From Homalodisca vitripennis (Eukaryota; Arthropoda; Insecta; Hemiptera; Cicadellidae), in contig NC_060212.1 of NCBI RefSeq assembly GCF_021130785.1, positions 148,329,501 to 148,393,500 of the forward strand: a stretch of 64,000 bases of DNA. Direction: 5' to 3'. Of this stretch, positions 38,951 to 50,639 are shown piece after piece. Both the position numbers and the translations under genes were made by a program. How positions within the stretch are numbered: the first letter of the stretch is position 1; the number at the start of each line of letters is the position of its first letter. The notes beneath the pieces are model-generated. The model did no database searches and was not told where the DNA came from. It saw only the letters and a program-made list of their open reading frames with translations.

Positions 38951-39613
38951 AAAAATGTCTTTTCAATTACAACCTACTCACTTCCATCAAGAATATAAAG
39001 CAGAAAACGAAAGTTAATCCTTAACAATACTTTTTTAGAGTATTATAATAAAGATAAAACACAAACAAAATTTAGGGTACATCATATGCCAGAAATTGTG
39101 TGTATTATTTTGTTCAAAATAAAAAGGCCAAGGTATAATAAAAACATTAAAATACATAAAAGTATACTTTTAACTATGGTGCATAAGGTGTTTTAATAAG
39201 GAGTAAAAATAATATATTCTTGAGTCTTTTTAATATATCCAGTATACATCTGAATTTGCATATATGTGTGAATTTAAGGTCAAAGAAAAACTTGCTCATC
39301 TCTCAATTTATCATCTGTACGTCTACAAGATATCTTTAGATAGAAAGCTTTTAGTAACCAGAAAGTAATATATAGGTTCTTCTCGGTCAAAGCATAGACC
39401 CTATACATTTCGGCTAAAAATAAGAGTCAGTATGATTAATTTTTCTCTGACCATCTGCTTAAGTACAATAAATGTGGTAGAAAGACACTTAAAATATACT
39501 AGAAATTAAAAACTTAGCACATTGGTTATATTTGGTACAAGAAAGAGCTGTATTGATTTTAGTTTAAAAATTCAAACGGCATTCCGCAATCTGTCTGTTT
39601 ACTCTATTGTGTA

Positions 39614-39655
39614 CGAGGTGCGACGATGAAGTAATGAGACTGATTTTCTTTGCAG
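39614..39655 (+). repeat. Mariner left terminal inverted repeat
   Basis: CGAGGTGCGACGATGAAGTA, continuing into ATGAGACTGATTTTC, pairs with the right end at 40884-40924 on the opposite strand. Confidence 0.85.
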
Positions 39656-39821
39656 GATGTGGCAATCCTGTAAGATTCCATAGGCATAATATTTTTAACC
39701 TTTATCTATAAGCTACTTGTAGTCCAAGCGGCCCATCTATGCAACTGCTCAGTTGTGAGTTGTACTGTAATATGTTAACAGTTGTTTTTGTCTCTCGTCA
39801 GGAAATTGAACTACATAATTT

Positions 39822-40850
39822 TTAAGCAACGGTTTGCCATTTATTTTTGCGTTAAATTGGGTGAAAGCGCAACGACAACTTACGGTAAGCTTCAGAAGGC
39901 TTTTGGAGAAGAGTTTATGTCAAGAGGTCAAGTTTTTCGCTAGCATAAAATGTTTAGTAAAGACAGAAAGAATGTTGAAGATGCAGACCGCAGTGGACGA
40001 CCATCAACCTTACAGACGGATGTCAACTTGACCAGGGTGCGTGAACTCGTACTATCTGATAGAAGATTATCCATGATAATGACTGGCAGAAGAACTGAAC
40101 ATCAATCGATAAATGGTTCGTCTAGTAACAACTGAAGATGTTGGTATGAGAAAGATTTGTGCTAAATAATCCCCGAAAGTCTCACGCCACAACAGCGAGA
40201 AACACGGAAAAATGCGGCAGCCAGTATGTTACAGAAAACGGAAATAAATTCAGAATGGTTGAGTCGTGTTAACTACTGATGAAAGTTGGTTTTTTTCAGA
40301 ACGGTCCAGAGACAAATCACCATAGTTTGAGATGCAGCTCAAAGAGATCATTCAGACCAAAACAACAGACCATGTTAGTCAAGATTGAAATGCTCACTTG
40401 TGTGCTTCTTTGATTCCAAGAGAATTGTTTATAAAAAGTGGGTCCCTCATGGACAAACAGTTAACCATTATTACTACAAAGATATTTTAGAAAGACTTTG
40501 TAAAAGAGTTCTTCCGTGATCTTACCAACATTTCTGATAATTGGATTATGCATCACAATAATGCCCCATCTCATACTGCTCTGTCAGTACAGCAATTTTT
40601 AACCTCAAAAAAATTTCAGTACTACCACAGCCACCTTATCCACTAGATATCGATCAGTGCGACTTTATATCTTCACGAGTCAAGACGGAGGTCAAGGGAC
40701 ACCATTTTCAAACAACACAAGATGTCCAAAAAGCTGTGACGAGGGTCTTGGTAGATATTACAGAAGATGAGAGTTCCAGAAATGTTATCATTAATAGCAG
40801 AAGCGCTGGAAAAACTGTGCGCAATCAAGAGGGACCTAATGTGAAGGAGG
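39822..40850 (+). pseudogene. Mariner transposase (DD34D), broken
   Basis: The N-terminal part reads QRFAIYFCVKLGE and TYGKLQKAFGEEFMSRGQVF, then a TAG stop at 39942 where mariners have Trp before HK. DADRSGRPST and LTRVRELVLSDRRLS follow (39970-40070), with a frameshift near 40075. The catalytic part has TTDESWF with the first Asp at 40278. The HHNNAPSH motif at 40550 has Asn (40556-40558) where the second Asp should be. The third Asp, in QCDF, is at 40661. The 105-base step between the last two is the DD34D spacing. A TGA follows near 40415 and more stops lie after 40480. The protein would normally cut and join at TA sites; this copy cannot. Confidence 0.9.
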
Positions 40851-40883
40851 CAACACTGAACTTGACTATAACGATAAGCAAAG

Positions 40884-40924
40884 TTTTTTTCACATCAGTC
40901 TTAATACTTTATTTTCGCACCTCG
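40884..40924 (-). repeat. Mariner right terminal inverted repeat
   Basis: The reverse complement begins CGAGGTGCGAAAATAAAGTA and continues ATTAAGACTGATG, matching the left end with a few differences. Confidence 0.85.
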
Positions 40925-41104
40925 TATTTTTATTATAATTATGTTTTTATGACAGTCTTACAACTAAATTGAAGGTAACGTTGTATATAACCGTATTATA
41001 ACATTATTACATCTTATTAATCAAACTTCAACTTTGATAGTAACAATGCCAAGCGTAAGTATATGGTATATGGCTTAACAGATAAATCACGTAGCCATTA
41101 AACA

Positions 41105-41290
41105 AAGATAAGCCAAGTTTGTACAAGACTCAGACTCAGTTACAAGTTCTGCCATTAATCTACCAGACTCGGCACTCTACTCAGTTCTGCGGGTGACGAC
41201 ATGACGGTCATTTAATTTGAACATGCATTATGTACTTCCTACTCTAGCCATAAATAAATTAGTTTAGATGTACTTATTATCTTATTTCTT
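41105..41290 (+). promoter_or_regulatory. Conserved non-coding block B (copy 2)
   Basis: Partner of 18235-18420. It has an extra GACTCA relative to copy 1 (GACTCAGACTCAG), shared in kind with the inverted copy. It is followed by a common stretch reading TTAGTTTAGATGTACTTATT. Confidence 0.35.
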
Positions 41291-41799
41291 ATTACAGTCA
41301 ATATTTAAAATTTAATCAGGTCATTTGTATGGTGTAATAATCTGGAACTAATTTAAATAAGAAATAGATTAGTAATTTTATGATCCAGTGATATGCAATC
41401 ATTTGACTGAAGGTTGAGAAAATGTAAACTCTATTGCAGCATATTCTACGTAGATAATCAAGATATTTTAATCATACGTGGATTTTAACTAAGGATATAG
41501 ACTTTTTATGCAACCGCTACCGAAATTTCAAACAAAATGTTATTAGGCCTGCATTTATACGATGAAAATTACATTTATTAAAGTCATAATGTATTTTAAG
41601 TTACGTCGCAAAGGTCTAAAATGAATTAATGCCTGTTTAGTTATATGTTATATTATCCATGTACTAACCTAATAGTTGCTTTTACACCTGTTATACGTTG
41701 CAAATGTAATAAAAAGTTGCTATGTTGTTGCACACATATTTGGAATAATTTAACAATGAAATGTTTTTTGGTCTATCGTATGCCAATTGTTTCTTGTGT

Positions 41800-43439
41800 A
41801 TCAATGCTAGATAACTATTAATTTATATAACTTCTATCTAACATTCTAACATTCTTCTTTATATAATTATATTGTAACCGTAAGACATAAGTGTTCTTTT
41901 GTTTCCAGCAAATACTTTTTTTACTTTTTTTCTTTGTTTGAATGTGGAGAGAAATGTTAATATACGAGAAGAATGACTCTTGCAATGTTTGTGTTATAGT
42001 TTTGTGGTTTTACAGTACACATGCGTTTTAATACCACACACTACATTCTTATTATGAATATATAATAAGATATAGCTATAATGTTTTATACTCCTTAACT
42101 TCTGTTTGCCGATTTATCAGTGCTGGATATATGTAACTGTAACCTGATTTCTCTTTGATTTAGAAGGTAACTGTTTGAATGGATTATATTATTAAAAATG
42201 TAATTTCTTCCGTGTTTTTCGTGTTTGTAAATTGAGCCTAAATGAACAATAATGGTTATCTGGTAATCACAGTGGGCGTTATTGTATCATCTATAATCAC
42301 AATTTCAGGAAATCAGTATGGGTATATTTTGTATTGACTTATACTTATGATTTTTGACAAATTAATTGTTAAGTTATAACATTTTGGAAGTTGTTTATAA
42401 ATGGATACATTAATATGGATAGTCGTACATATATTTTTCCATACTTTTACGGTAGCGATTAAATCATCTCCTTCTTTATAAGTTAACTATATTTTTAGCT
42501 TTAAATTCTATGATATGAATAAATATTGCTTTGTGTGACAAATGGTTTACGTATAATGATTGAATTTGAAATCTCTATTAAATCAAAAGGTAATGTCTAA
42601 TGAAAACTACCTACACACTATTTCTAAATACTCTTACCCGATCACCTCGTTATATTTCAATTAAAAAAGAGAATAAAATCAATAAAAATAATTTTTTACA
42701 CTGGTTAAAAAAGGTTTTGTTGAGAAAAGTTTGTTTTCGTAAAAAATATAATTAATAAAACCATTTTTGTAATGAAACTTTTTTGACTTTGAAAATGCGA
42801 TTAATTGAATTTTTTATTCATGACTGCATTTCTGAAGATGATTTCTAGACTCTCGACATTCATAAAGTTTTATTTCAGAATATATTTTACTTTTCAATAT
42901 AACAAAATTTAAATGAAAAAAAGCCACCTTAATTATTAGGCGTACTTGGCATGATCAATGTTTCAAATTAAATGTCTATTGAATAAACTAATGATAATGA
43001 AGTAAACATTTTTATTTCGATCCCCAGAGATTGAAGAGGTTTTAACACAACTAGCCTTGAATCTCAGGTACTGGAGTTTCTTAATTAAGCTAGCTTGCGT
43101 AGTTTTAGGTTCTTCGTAAAGGAGGAAATCTTTTGAATTCGCAGAAGTTTATATATATTCTAAGATCAGATTTTCTAATGAAGTATTTACTAGCACTTGT
43201 CCCATTAAAGCTTTCTTATTTCAGAAAGTATAAGGTGGGCTGGTGGTGAAATTCTCATTTATCATAGAAATGAGTTATAGGAAATGCCTTAATTTGGTTA
43301 AATTTGAACTTTGGTGGCTTTTTATACCATAAATGGAATTTTAATGAGTGACATGTAAATTATTAAGAATATTTATTTTTTTACATTTTATGACTATTTC
43401 TAACTTAGCCTATACTGGCAATGTTTTTAAGCTATATAT
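41800..43439. other. No recognised feature
   Basis: AT-rich sequence right of copy 2. No match to 19050 onward was recognised, which sets the approximate end of the duplication. Confidence 0.4.
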
Positions 43440-43719
43440 TGTCACGCCTCCTGCTCAACTGGGGCGAAGGGGGTGTACTCATGAATCAAACGCATCTCAG
43501 ATTACAGCAACTTTATTTAAACGACAACACTTCCGAACCCATGGACACCACGCGTCACGACCATCACTAGGCTAAGCCCTACACTAGATCGGCCCTCAGG
43601 GAGCTCGGACGTCCGCTCGCGCCGGAGTCCTCTCACCTACACACCGCCTCGTGCGCTCACCTTGCTGACCTCCCCCTCCAGTACTTCCAGACGGCGGGAA
43701 CATGGGCCCCGACGTCACA
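43440..43719 (-). mobile_element. Solo LTR, 280 bp, with 4-bp target duplication
   Basis: A sharply GC-rich island starts TGTCACGCC, ends GACGTCACA, and is flanked by ATAT on both sides (43436-43439, 43720-43723). Both strands therefore read TGT...ACA, the LTR convention. On the minus strand an AATAAA lies near 43515, followed by about 75 bp, fitting a polyadenylation signal and an LTR in that orientation. A 4-bp duplication fits Gypsy-type integration. No internal retrotransposon sequence adjoins it, so recombination between two LTRs probably removed it. Confidence 0.75.
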
Positions 43720-43723
43720 ATAT

Positions 43724-45354
43724 CAAGGAATATTAAATATATATCCTCTTATATTTGATAAATCAAAAGTGTTTTTTGATCTGTGCAGATTTGAAAGTGT
43801 ACGGTTAGAATTGAAATAAAGAATTTTTAAAGCATAATATTTACTGTTTCAATTTTAATGTCTTAATGCCCAAGTCAATGCCCAACAGTTTTAACAGCGC
43901 ATACACCTAAATATTGGCATCCGATAATATAAAAATGTAGCAGAAAATTATATGAAACCACATTTCAGCCTGTGTCAGTTTTAAAACATTAAACCTCGAA
44001 ATATTCGATCTTTTGCAATGAAATAATGAATATCAGCTACCATTCGTGTGTAGCAGGAAATTAAATCAAAACTTTTAAATTGTATGTGATTTCATCTCAA
44101 GATCTTAATAAACTTTGTAAACTTCTCCGATTCATTTTTTTCACGAATAAGAGTTGGTACTGGTATATATGATAAGTTGTGTGAAACATATGTGTAAGCT
44201 ACACGCATATGTAATATAACTCTACGGCATTTCAAATTTATAAGAGATTTTATCTACACGTCTTTTCGTTACACTTCTTCTAACTTCATTTATATCAGTC
44301 ATATGTATAATGTAAATATTTAAAGTCGATTCAGCTATAATTAACTAACAATAGCAATCATTGCAGTTTATTATAAGATAACAGTATAATTGGAGTGGCT
44401 GTTTCACCTCAATCAGCAGCATTTATACGATATAATTACTTATTTAGTGCTCTTAGGTATATTCATATATTTCGCTGGTCCGTTTTTTATTTTGATACGG
44501 TTAGTCTGATAAGATTCAAATCATCCCGTAGTAAAATAGGTGGTTAATAAGGAATCGGTTTCTTGATAGGAAAAAACATATTGGATAATTCACAAGTGCA
44601 TAAGATTCCATTGAGGGAAATGAATATAAAATAACTAAATCAGTAGTAATCCCTAAAGAAGAAAAATAACGACATGTACCCCACAAAACGAACCATTCTA
44701 AGGGAACAGAAAATTGAAATGAAATGTTTTACCGTTAAATCCGTATCATAAGCTAGAACATACAAAATTCGAAGAAAACTTAAATAAGGAACGGTGGAAT
44801 AGATAAAATAAGTACAGGAGTTATTTAAGATGAAATGGCTGTTTATTTCGGTACTAGCGCAATAAATCAAATATCCCAGTGTGCAATAACAGAACGTACA
44901 TTACTAAAAATGTCTGCATTGAGGTGCAGAATAATACATATAGCGATGAATAGGTTCCAGTACTGCAGTGCACATCCTGTTCTATAAATTATGTTATTTC
45001 GTTCCCTCGATCGGATTGGGTTATAATGGAGCTAATGTAGTGAACATAATAATTTGAGCTATGATTTCAAATAATGGAAGATAACAATGGACCAAGCTCC
45101 ATTCATCTTCCGTAGTGCTCGGATTCCAAACCTCTCTTAGTAGCAAAACTATTATTATAACTAAAAATGTAATAATGATCTAAAAGTTAATAAATAATAT
45201 AAATAATACAGTTATTAGTCATACAATTAATTATGTTTAATTTATGCTATCACACAACAGCTAGAAATTAAATTCTAAAATAGTTTTCTTTCCTTCGATG
45301 TGAAATAAAAGAAAAAAGTAAAGGACAAAAATAATAACTAGTAACAATATTAAT
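43724..45354. other. No recognised feature
   Basis: AT-rich sequence. A 76-codon minus-strand frame at 44640-44870 has no recognisable content. Confidence 0.4.
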
Positions 45355-45366
45355 AGTGGTTTTATT

Positions 45367-45532
45367 TAAATATTACTAAATGTTAATAAAAACACTACTT
45401 TTTTCCAAATTGTTTATTTTTTGGACGAGGCCTTTCGAAACCAAAGGTTTCATCTTCAGGCAACTCCACAAATAAATTTTTATTAACATTTAGTAATATT
45501 TAAAGAATTTTTCAATTGCTTCAAGAGTCTAC
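45367..45532 (-). mobile_element. 166-bp Penelope-type insert, 12-bp target duplication
   Basis: It is flanked by perfect 12-bp direct repeats AGTGGTTTTATT (45355-45366, 45533-45544). Its sequence matches 5840-5955 closely and its end (CAATTGCTTCAAGAGTCTAC) matches in reverse the start of the insert at 5813. It has a terminal inverted part but only one hammerhead-like arm. The long perfect target duplication suggests recent insertion. Confidence 0.75.
45433..45459 (-). ncRNA. Hammerhead-ribozyme-like core
   Basis: Identical to the minus-strand core at 5911-5937: CTGAAGA, T, six-base stem with TTT loop, GAAA. Confidence 0.4.
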
Positions 45533-45544
45533 AGTGGTTTTATT

Positions 45545-47680
45545 GTTGTAATAGTTAATCTTTTGGAGTATTTCATAGTGATATTAAATGTTATTATGAA
45601 ATTGACATCCATAAATTTATTTTAGTAACAAAAATATGTTGTATTATAATAAAACATGTTAGAAGAATATTTTGATATCAATAGTTACATAATGAGTCTG
45701 TCATAAACAGAAAATAGTTACTTGATTGACAAATTAAACAATCAGAATGCATTAATAAGTACAAAAATAAATACTTTGCTTCTAGTAACTACCACGGTAC
45801 TGTAGTAACGACAGTATCTTTTTAAAGCTGCGACTTATTATAACTGATACTCAATATTGTTTTTCTATAACTTTTCATATTAAATTATCACGCGGAATAA
45901 AAATCATCAATTATCTTTATTCCATACAATTATTTAAAAATAAACTCAATAATTTGAACAATTCAGATTTTAATACAAGAATTGTTATTGTTTACTTACC
46001 ATACGTACTTTTTATAAAACTAGAATTCAAAAAGAATAAATAGTGGAATATATAATAAATTTAGTTGAAATAGAGGTGATTTAGGTGTTACAGAGAGAAA
46101 GAAGGGAAATAAAGGTTCCAGGAAGAATTGGATGAGGTGGAGATCTTCTCTATCGTATAACACACCATTATGATTACATAATATCAGCAACAGAATGTTA
46201 AATTATTTGTTGTTCCGTGAGACGATGCGATTTAAACATCTTGCGGTCCACTTATTTGTGGTGAAATGTTGTAAATATTAATTATCAGATCGATCCCGAT
46301 ATTGTTATTATACTGCATTAGATTATTTGACATTTACTAAATGGTTTAGACGGTCATCCTTCAGATTATAGTGAGGTTGTATAAGTAGAGGGCTAATAAG
46401 GAAATTAACTAATGTAAAACTGTTGAACACAGCATGCTCAAAAGATATAGATACCATGAGTTAACAGTTTTTAACTGAACCAAAATTGGCAGCTAGGAAT
46501 TAATCCTCTCCAAATGTCGACTTGGTGGGGTAACTCCTTAAGTTACAAACAAGTACGTACTCAGATGCCATTTTTACCACTTGTGATAAGCATTAAATAC
46601 TAATTATTATTTAAAAACAACATAATAGTCAACATTTAAGTTTTTTGAAAGGATTGTTTGAAACGTAGCGATATTCAGTCAAGTCTGCCAGTTTTGTAAA
46701 TATGTTCATGTTTTATGAACGGGATATGTAAAGTGTCGTTTGCAGTCGTACTTGTCACAAAGTGTACCCTGAGAAACAGTACTAGAAGCTCCATTGATGA
46801 GTTTAGGCTTCAGTTATTGTGGTGATCTCATGTTGTAACGACGCGCTATTTATGAAATCTGGGAATATGTCATGAAGTATTTGACCTAAAATCATTTATA
46901 CTAAATTCAATGACATATTCACTTATAATATTTGATCGCTATTAGGGTACTTGTGAATAATAAACATATTTTAAAATGTGAACATTACTATCATAAGGAA
47001 TATTCAAAGTGATTGTTATAGCAGTAATATATAAAAATTTATTCAAAAAACGTTTTTTTATAAACCATATCTGTGTGTATGTAAGCCAATATATATCTGT
47101 CGTCCCATTTACAGATCATTCATATTGATAACCTTACGCAACACTGTGTCCATGTGTCTTGAATCCAATTAAGGATAGCATAGATAACTACAGGACGTAT
47201 TTACAAGGGTCAACGTTGGATAGTGTCGTGATATTGATAGGGTCATAGATATTATATATCATGTAATCTAGTCTGCATTAAATATGTGTAAATTAACATC
47301 GTCAACTATTCGATAATTAATTACCTTATAGCAAAGAACTCAGCATGATCCGAATAATAATTAATTATTTAAATTTTTATAAACTTAAAAACGAACACTC
47401 CAATAATATACATTTTTATAAATACATAAATTAAAAAGTATATTATTATAGTTAGTTTTTAAATTTATAAATATTTTCAATGATAAAAGAGTTTCTAGAA
47501 TGGACTGTAGTTTAATTTAAAATTATATGTAAGAAACCGTCGTATGGAAGGACTATATTATTATAGTAGTTATAAAAAATGTATTTAAATGACTTTAAGT
47601 AATGTGTAACAGTACAAATATTTACCTATTTTTAAGTAATATATAAAATGTTATGCAAAAGATAAATATAAGGGTTGTCT
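45545..47680. other. No recognised feature
   Basis: AT-rich sequence. A weak resemblance to block F lies at 46075-46150 (AGAGAGAAAGAAGGG and GAATTGGATGAGGTGG). Nothing else was recognised. Confidence 0.35.
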
Positions 47681-47689
47681 TATTTTACC

Positions 47690-47830
47690 AGGCGAATCTA
47701 GAACTAGGAAGCTGTCTCGGAACACTTGCCTTGAAGACCAACGGCTTGATGGTGATTTCCAGATCCAAAACCGATGGCCGGGCCGGTTGCTTACAAAGTC
47801 GCTTAACGGTCTCCTCGTTTAATAATGATA
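47690..47830. other. Isolated GC-richer island, unknown
   Basis: About 140 bp with GATGGCCGGGCCGG stands out from AT-rich flanks. A 90-codon plus-strand frame (47653-47925) covers it but shows no known domain. No tRNA fold, terminal repeat or second copy was found in the window. Confidence 0.3.
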
Positions 47831-47949
47831 TAAATCGAGACAATAGGGTTTTTAAAAATAAATTGTTGGTTCCTAAAATGTTATTTTGGCATGATTTCTT
47901 ATTAATCCGAGTTAATAACTTGTAACGTTGTTTTTATCTGTAAGGCAGT

Positions 47950-47952
<3 letters not shown>

Positions 47953-48007
<55 letters not shown>

Positions 48008-48027
48008 TATATATATATATATATATC
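47953..48027. repeat. TA microsatellite
   Basis: About 75 bp of TA units with one interrupting G (AGATAT at about 48005). Confidence 0.95.
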
Positions 48028-50639
48028 AAGATACTATTGTTAATTATATGTAGTTTGTAACAACTATTCTTGGAAATATAATACATGTATACACCTGAGA
48101 AGATTGATTTGTTAGTCAACAACGTGTTTTATAGTTTACGGTATAGACCATTTTTTATATTCATAAAATTTAAGCTTTAAACAAATATTATTTGAGATTA
48201 GGTTTACAACAATTAAAGCACGATTATTCGTTTGGATTTCAAGCATACAGTAACCAAAGTGGTTCGCCGTTTATCGTCATAAATCAAGTTTGAATTCATC
48301 CGAATGGAACCCTCATCCGTTGTTGATGCCGTTTTTAATTTCCGGTCATATTGCACTTTCATGATTTAGTTCGTTACAGAATTAACTTATTGATTTGTTT
48401 GGAATCCCATAGTGTATTAAAAATATAGCGTAACTGTTTTCCAAAATTGAGATATTGGTTGTATTTTCTTAAAACTTTCATTTTTTATGTATAAATCAAA
48501 GAAGTGCTCGTAGGTACTATGTGAGCGTGGGAATGATGGACAGAATAGTGTTCATTAAGAAAACCAAAGTTTTGAAATAATAACATCTTGAAAACAGTGA
48601 CTCAAAAAACTTTATTCTCAGTTCGATTGATTTTTTATGTGTTTCCGCTTGAGTAAACACGGAGAATTCATTGAGTCATGTCAATTACAATTATATAAGA
48701 TTTAAATATGTGACGCAATAACACATGTACCACTTCATATAATAAAACAAAATAAAAATAATAAAGTGTAAAGTCAATGTAAAGATGCACTGAGAAGATT
48801 TTACAATAGCAGATTTTTGAGTACTCTTTCTGACTCATTCGAATCTTTAACATTTAAACAATGGTTAGAATCAAAACTAAATTAGAAAAAGTCTAAATGT
48901 GTAATGTGACAAAACATGTCAGAAAGAACATCTGTAGACTTATAGGTTTTGCGTGATTCTAATGCTGTACACAGAGAAGAATAATTTTTTTTGTGTTGAT
49001 ATAAACATTTCTTTTCTGTATCATATCTGTCCGTCTATCTATCCTCAAGCATTTCTACAATAAAGAGAGCCGTAGTGTTGAAAACTTGCATGTGAACCTC
49101 AGAAAAGCTTGTACTGAACATGTGGTGTTGAGTAATTCTTCCTGTTTGCATCCGTTACACGTCAGATTAGTCATTCATGTAGATATGTGGGAGTTCCGGG
49201 AAACTAGTTTATTTGACTTTGAAGTCTAACGTTCAGTCAGTGCCACGTGCGTATTTTTGGTCTTCTTCCGCTATTTTAATAGCTGTCAAGGAAGCAACCG
49301 TATTCCTTTTAATAGTTAATGAGGTGTAATGCCGAGTATTACAGATCGCCTTATGATTCCTCTTCCATCGTTAGCAGCGCTGCACTTAGGCCATTATAGT
49401 TAGGCATTCACGATGCTGCATCTTTTGATACATCTGCGTAATCTTATTAGCTAGGTAAAATGCCATCACAATGTTCCTTTTGCTTGGATAAATTTATAAA
49501 GATCACTGTTGTCAAATAAAATAAGTTATTGAGAATTTCAGTGTATACACGGTAGGCCTACCTTACATTAAAGTCTGTAATCCTACAATGTAATCTGTAA
49601 TAAAAACTCCAATAGTACCAACAATTCAATTATTAACATAATTTGTTATTTTTCTAGTCCATAATTCTACTGAATGCCCAAAATTTCAGATTATTTTTCT
49701 ATTAGCATGGTTTATGTATTGACACAAGATAAGTCAACTCACTGATTTTAGCGACATATTGTCTAAAGATAGAACCTTAAAAATTTTTACCGCATGTGTG
49801 TAAGCCAAAAACTAATAAGTAAGGTCAAAAGATTTTGTGTTTAATTAGTTCATTTTATTTTCATTTCAAATCTGTACCAAGTTTATTTGTTTTCTATACT
49901 ATAAAATAAATATAAAGAGATGAATTAATAGTTCCAACACTCTTTAGAACAATGATTTATACAGTTTGCTGAAAATAATGTAAATCGTTACGTAAAAGTT
50001 TGTGTTTGTATATTTCAGATTATTTTTAACTTCTTAAAAACCCGTAATAAGAATTGAGAGTCCCATTAATTGTTATTCAATTAGATATGAATGTTAAAAT
50101 AACAGTAAAAACAAGGAAATATTATAATGGCAATACATACGTAATTATATATAATAAGCTGTACGTAAATATTTAGGTAGCCTGACCTATTTTTAAACTA
50201 TCCTCTGTATGAAACACTTTATTTTAATAGCCTTATAAAAGTCAGGGTAAATACTCGTAATTATGAATTAATATTGCAAGTCCAAACTACTTACCTCTTT
50301 GTCTGTATTTTTGTAGCATCAAAATTATGTAACAAATTAATATATAATAAAACTAAACCTAAAATTTATTTACGGTTTGTTTCGGACAACCCTCAACGGC
50401 TAGCAGTGTATCATGCAGATATTTGAAGTTTTTATATGTAAATGACATATTTCTACAAACAATTTACTAAAACAATCTATATTAAAATGTTCTTGTTGTA
50501 TTATAAATAAAGTTTATGCACAAAAATCTCAAAAAAGGAAATGAATATATTATGAAAAAAATCATAAATTTGATGAGGATTTGTTATATATATATAAAGC
50601 TTATATATATAGATATAAATATTAGAGAAATACTGAATA
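48028..50639. other. No recognised feature; two less AT-rich stretches
   Basis: The stretches 48230-48400 and 49130-49460 are richer in GC than their surroundings but have no frame, fold or repeat partner that I can support. Confidence 0.35.

Larger units (their letters stand above)
37703..39008 (-). mobile_element. Penelope-like element with inverted ends, 14-bp target duplication (copy 2 only)
   Basis: The element lies between direct repeats GAAAGTTAATCCTT (37689-37702 and 39009-39022). Left part 37715-37970 and right part 38680-38950 are inverted copies of the same PLE 3' end, so two 3' ends point outward. The central minus-strand sequence encodes the end of a PLE protein with a GIY-YIG domain. 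The right arm has a hammerhead-like core; in the left arm about 30 bp holding that core are missing. PLEs often sit with terminal units inverted, and insertion duplications vary in length, as here. It is inactive. Confidence 0.85.
39614..40924 (+). mobile_element. Mariner DNA transposon, 1311 bp (copy 2 only)
   Basis: TA target duplications (39612-39613, 40925-40926) flank inverted ends reading CGAGGTGCGA at the left and TCGCACCTCG at the right. The similarity of the ends continues for about 30 bp with mismatches (AAGTAATGAGACTGA against AAGTATTAAGACTGA). Copy 1 has the empty site near 18030. The length of 1.3 kb is standard for mariner. The transposase is broken, so the copy is dead; it could be moved only by a transposase from elsewhere. 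Confidence 0.93.
29088..41800 (+). repeat. Segmental duplication, copy 2
   Basis: This is the parallel partner of copy 1, starting at 29088. It lacks the 3-kb inverted-repeat element, the 331-bp Penelope-type insert and the LINE of copy 1. It has its own insertions at about 31441-32262, 37703-39008 and 39614-40924. Sequence left of 29088 cannot be compared because copy 1 is cut by the window edge. Local order around 35815-36010 relative to 10850 and 12800 looks rearranged. Confidence 0.85.

Noticed and set aside
43440..43719. CpG-rich host promoter
   Set aside because: TGT...ACA ends with flanking ATAT duplications and an internal minus-strand AATAAA fit a solo LTR better, and no gene follows.
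47934..48122. Minus-strand frame with long Tyr-Ile repeat
   Set aside because: It is a translated TA microsatellite.
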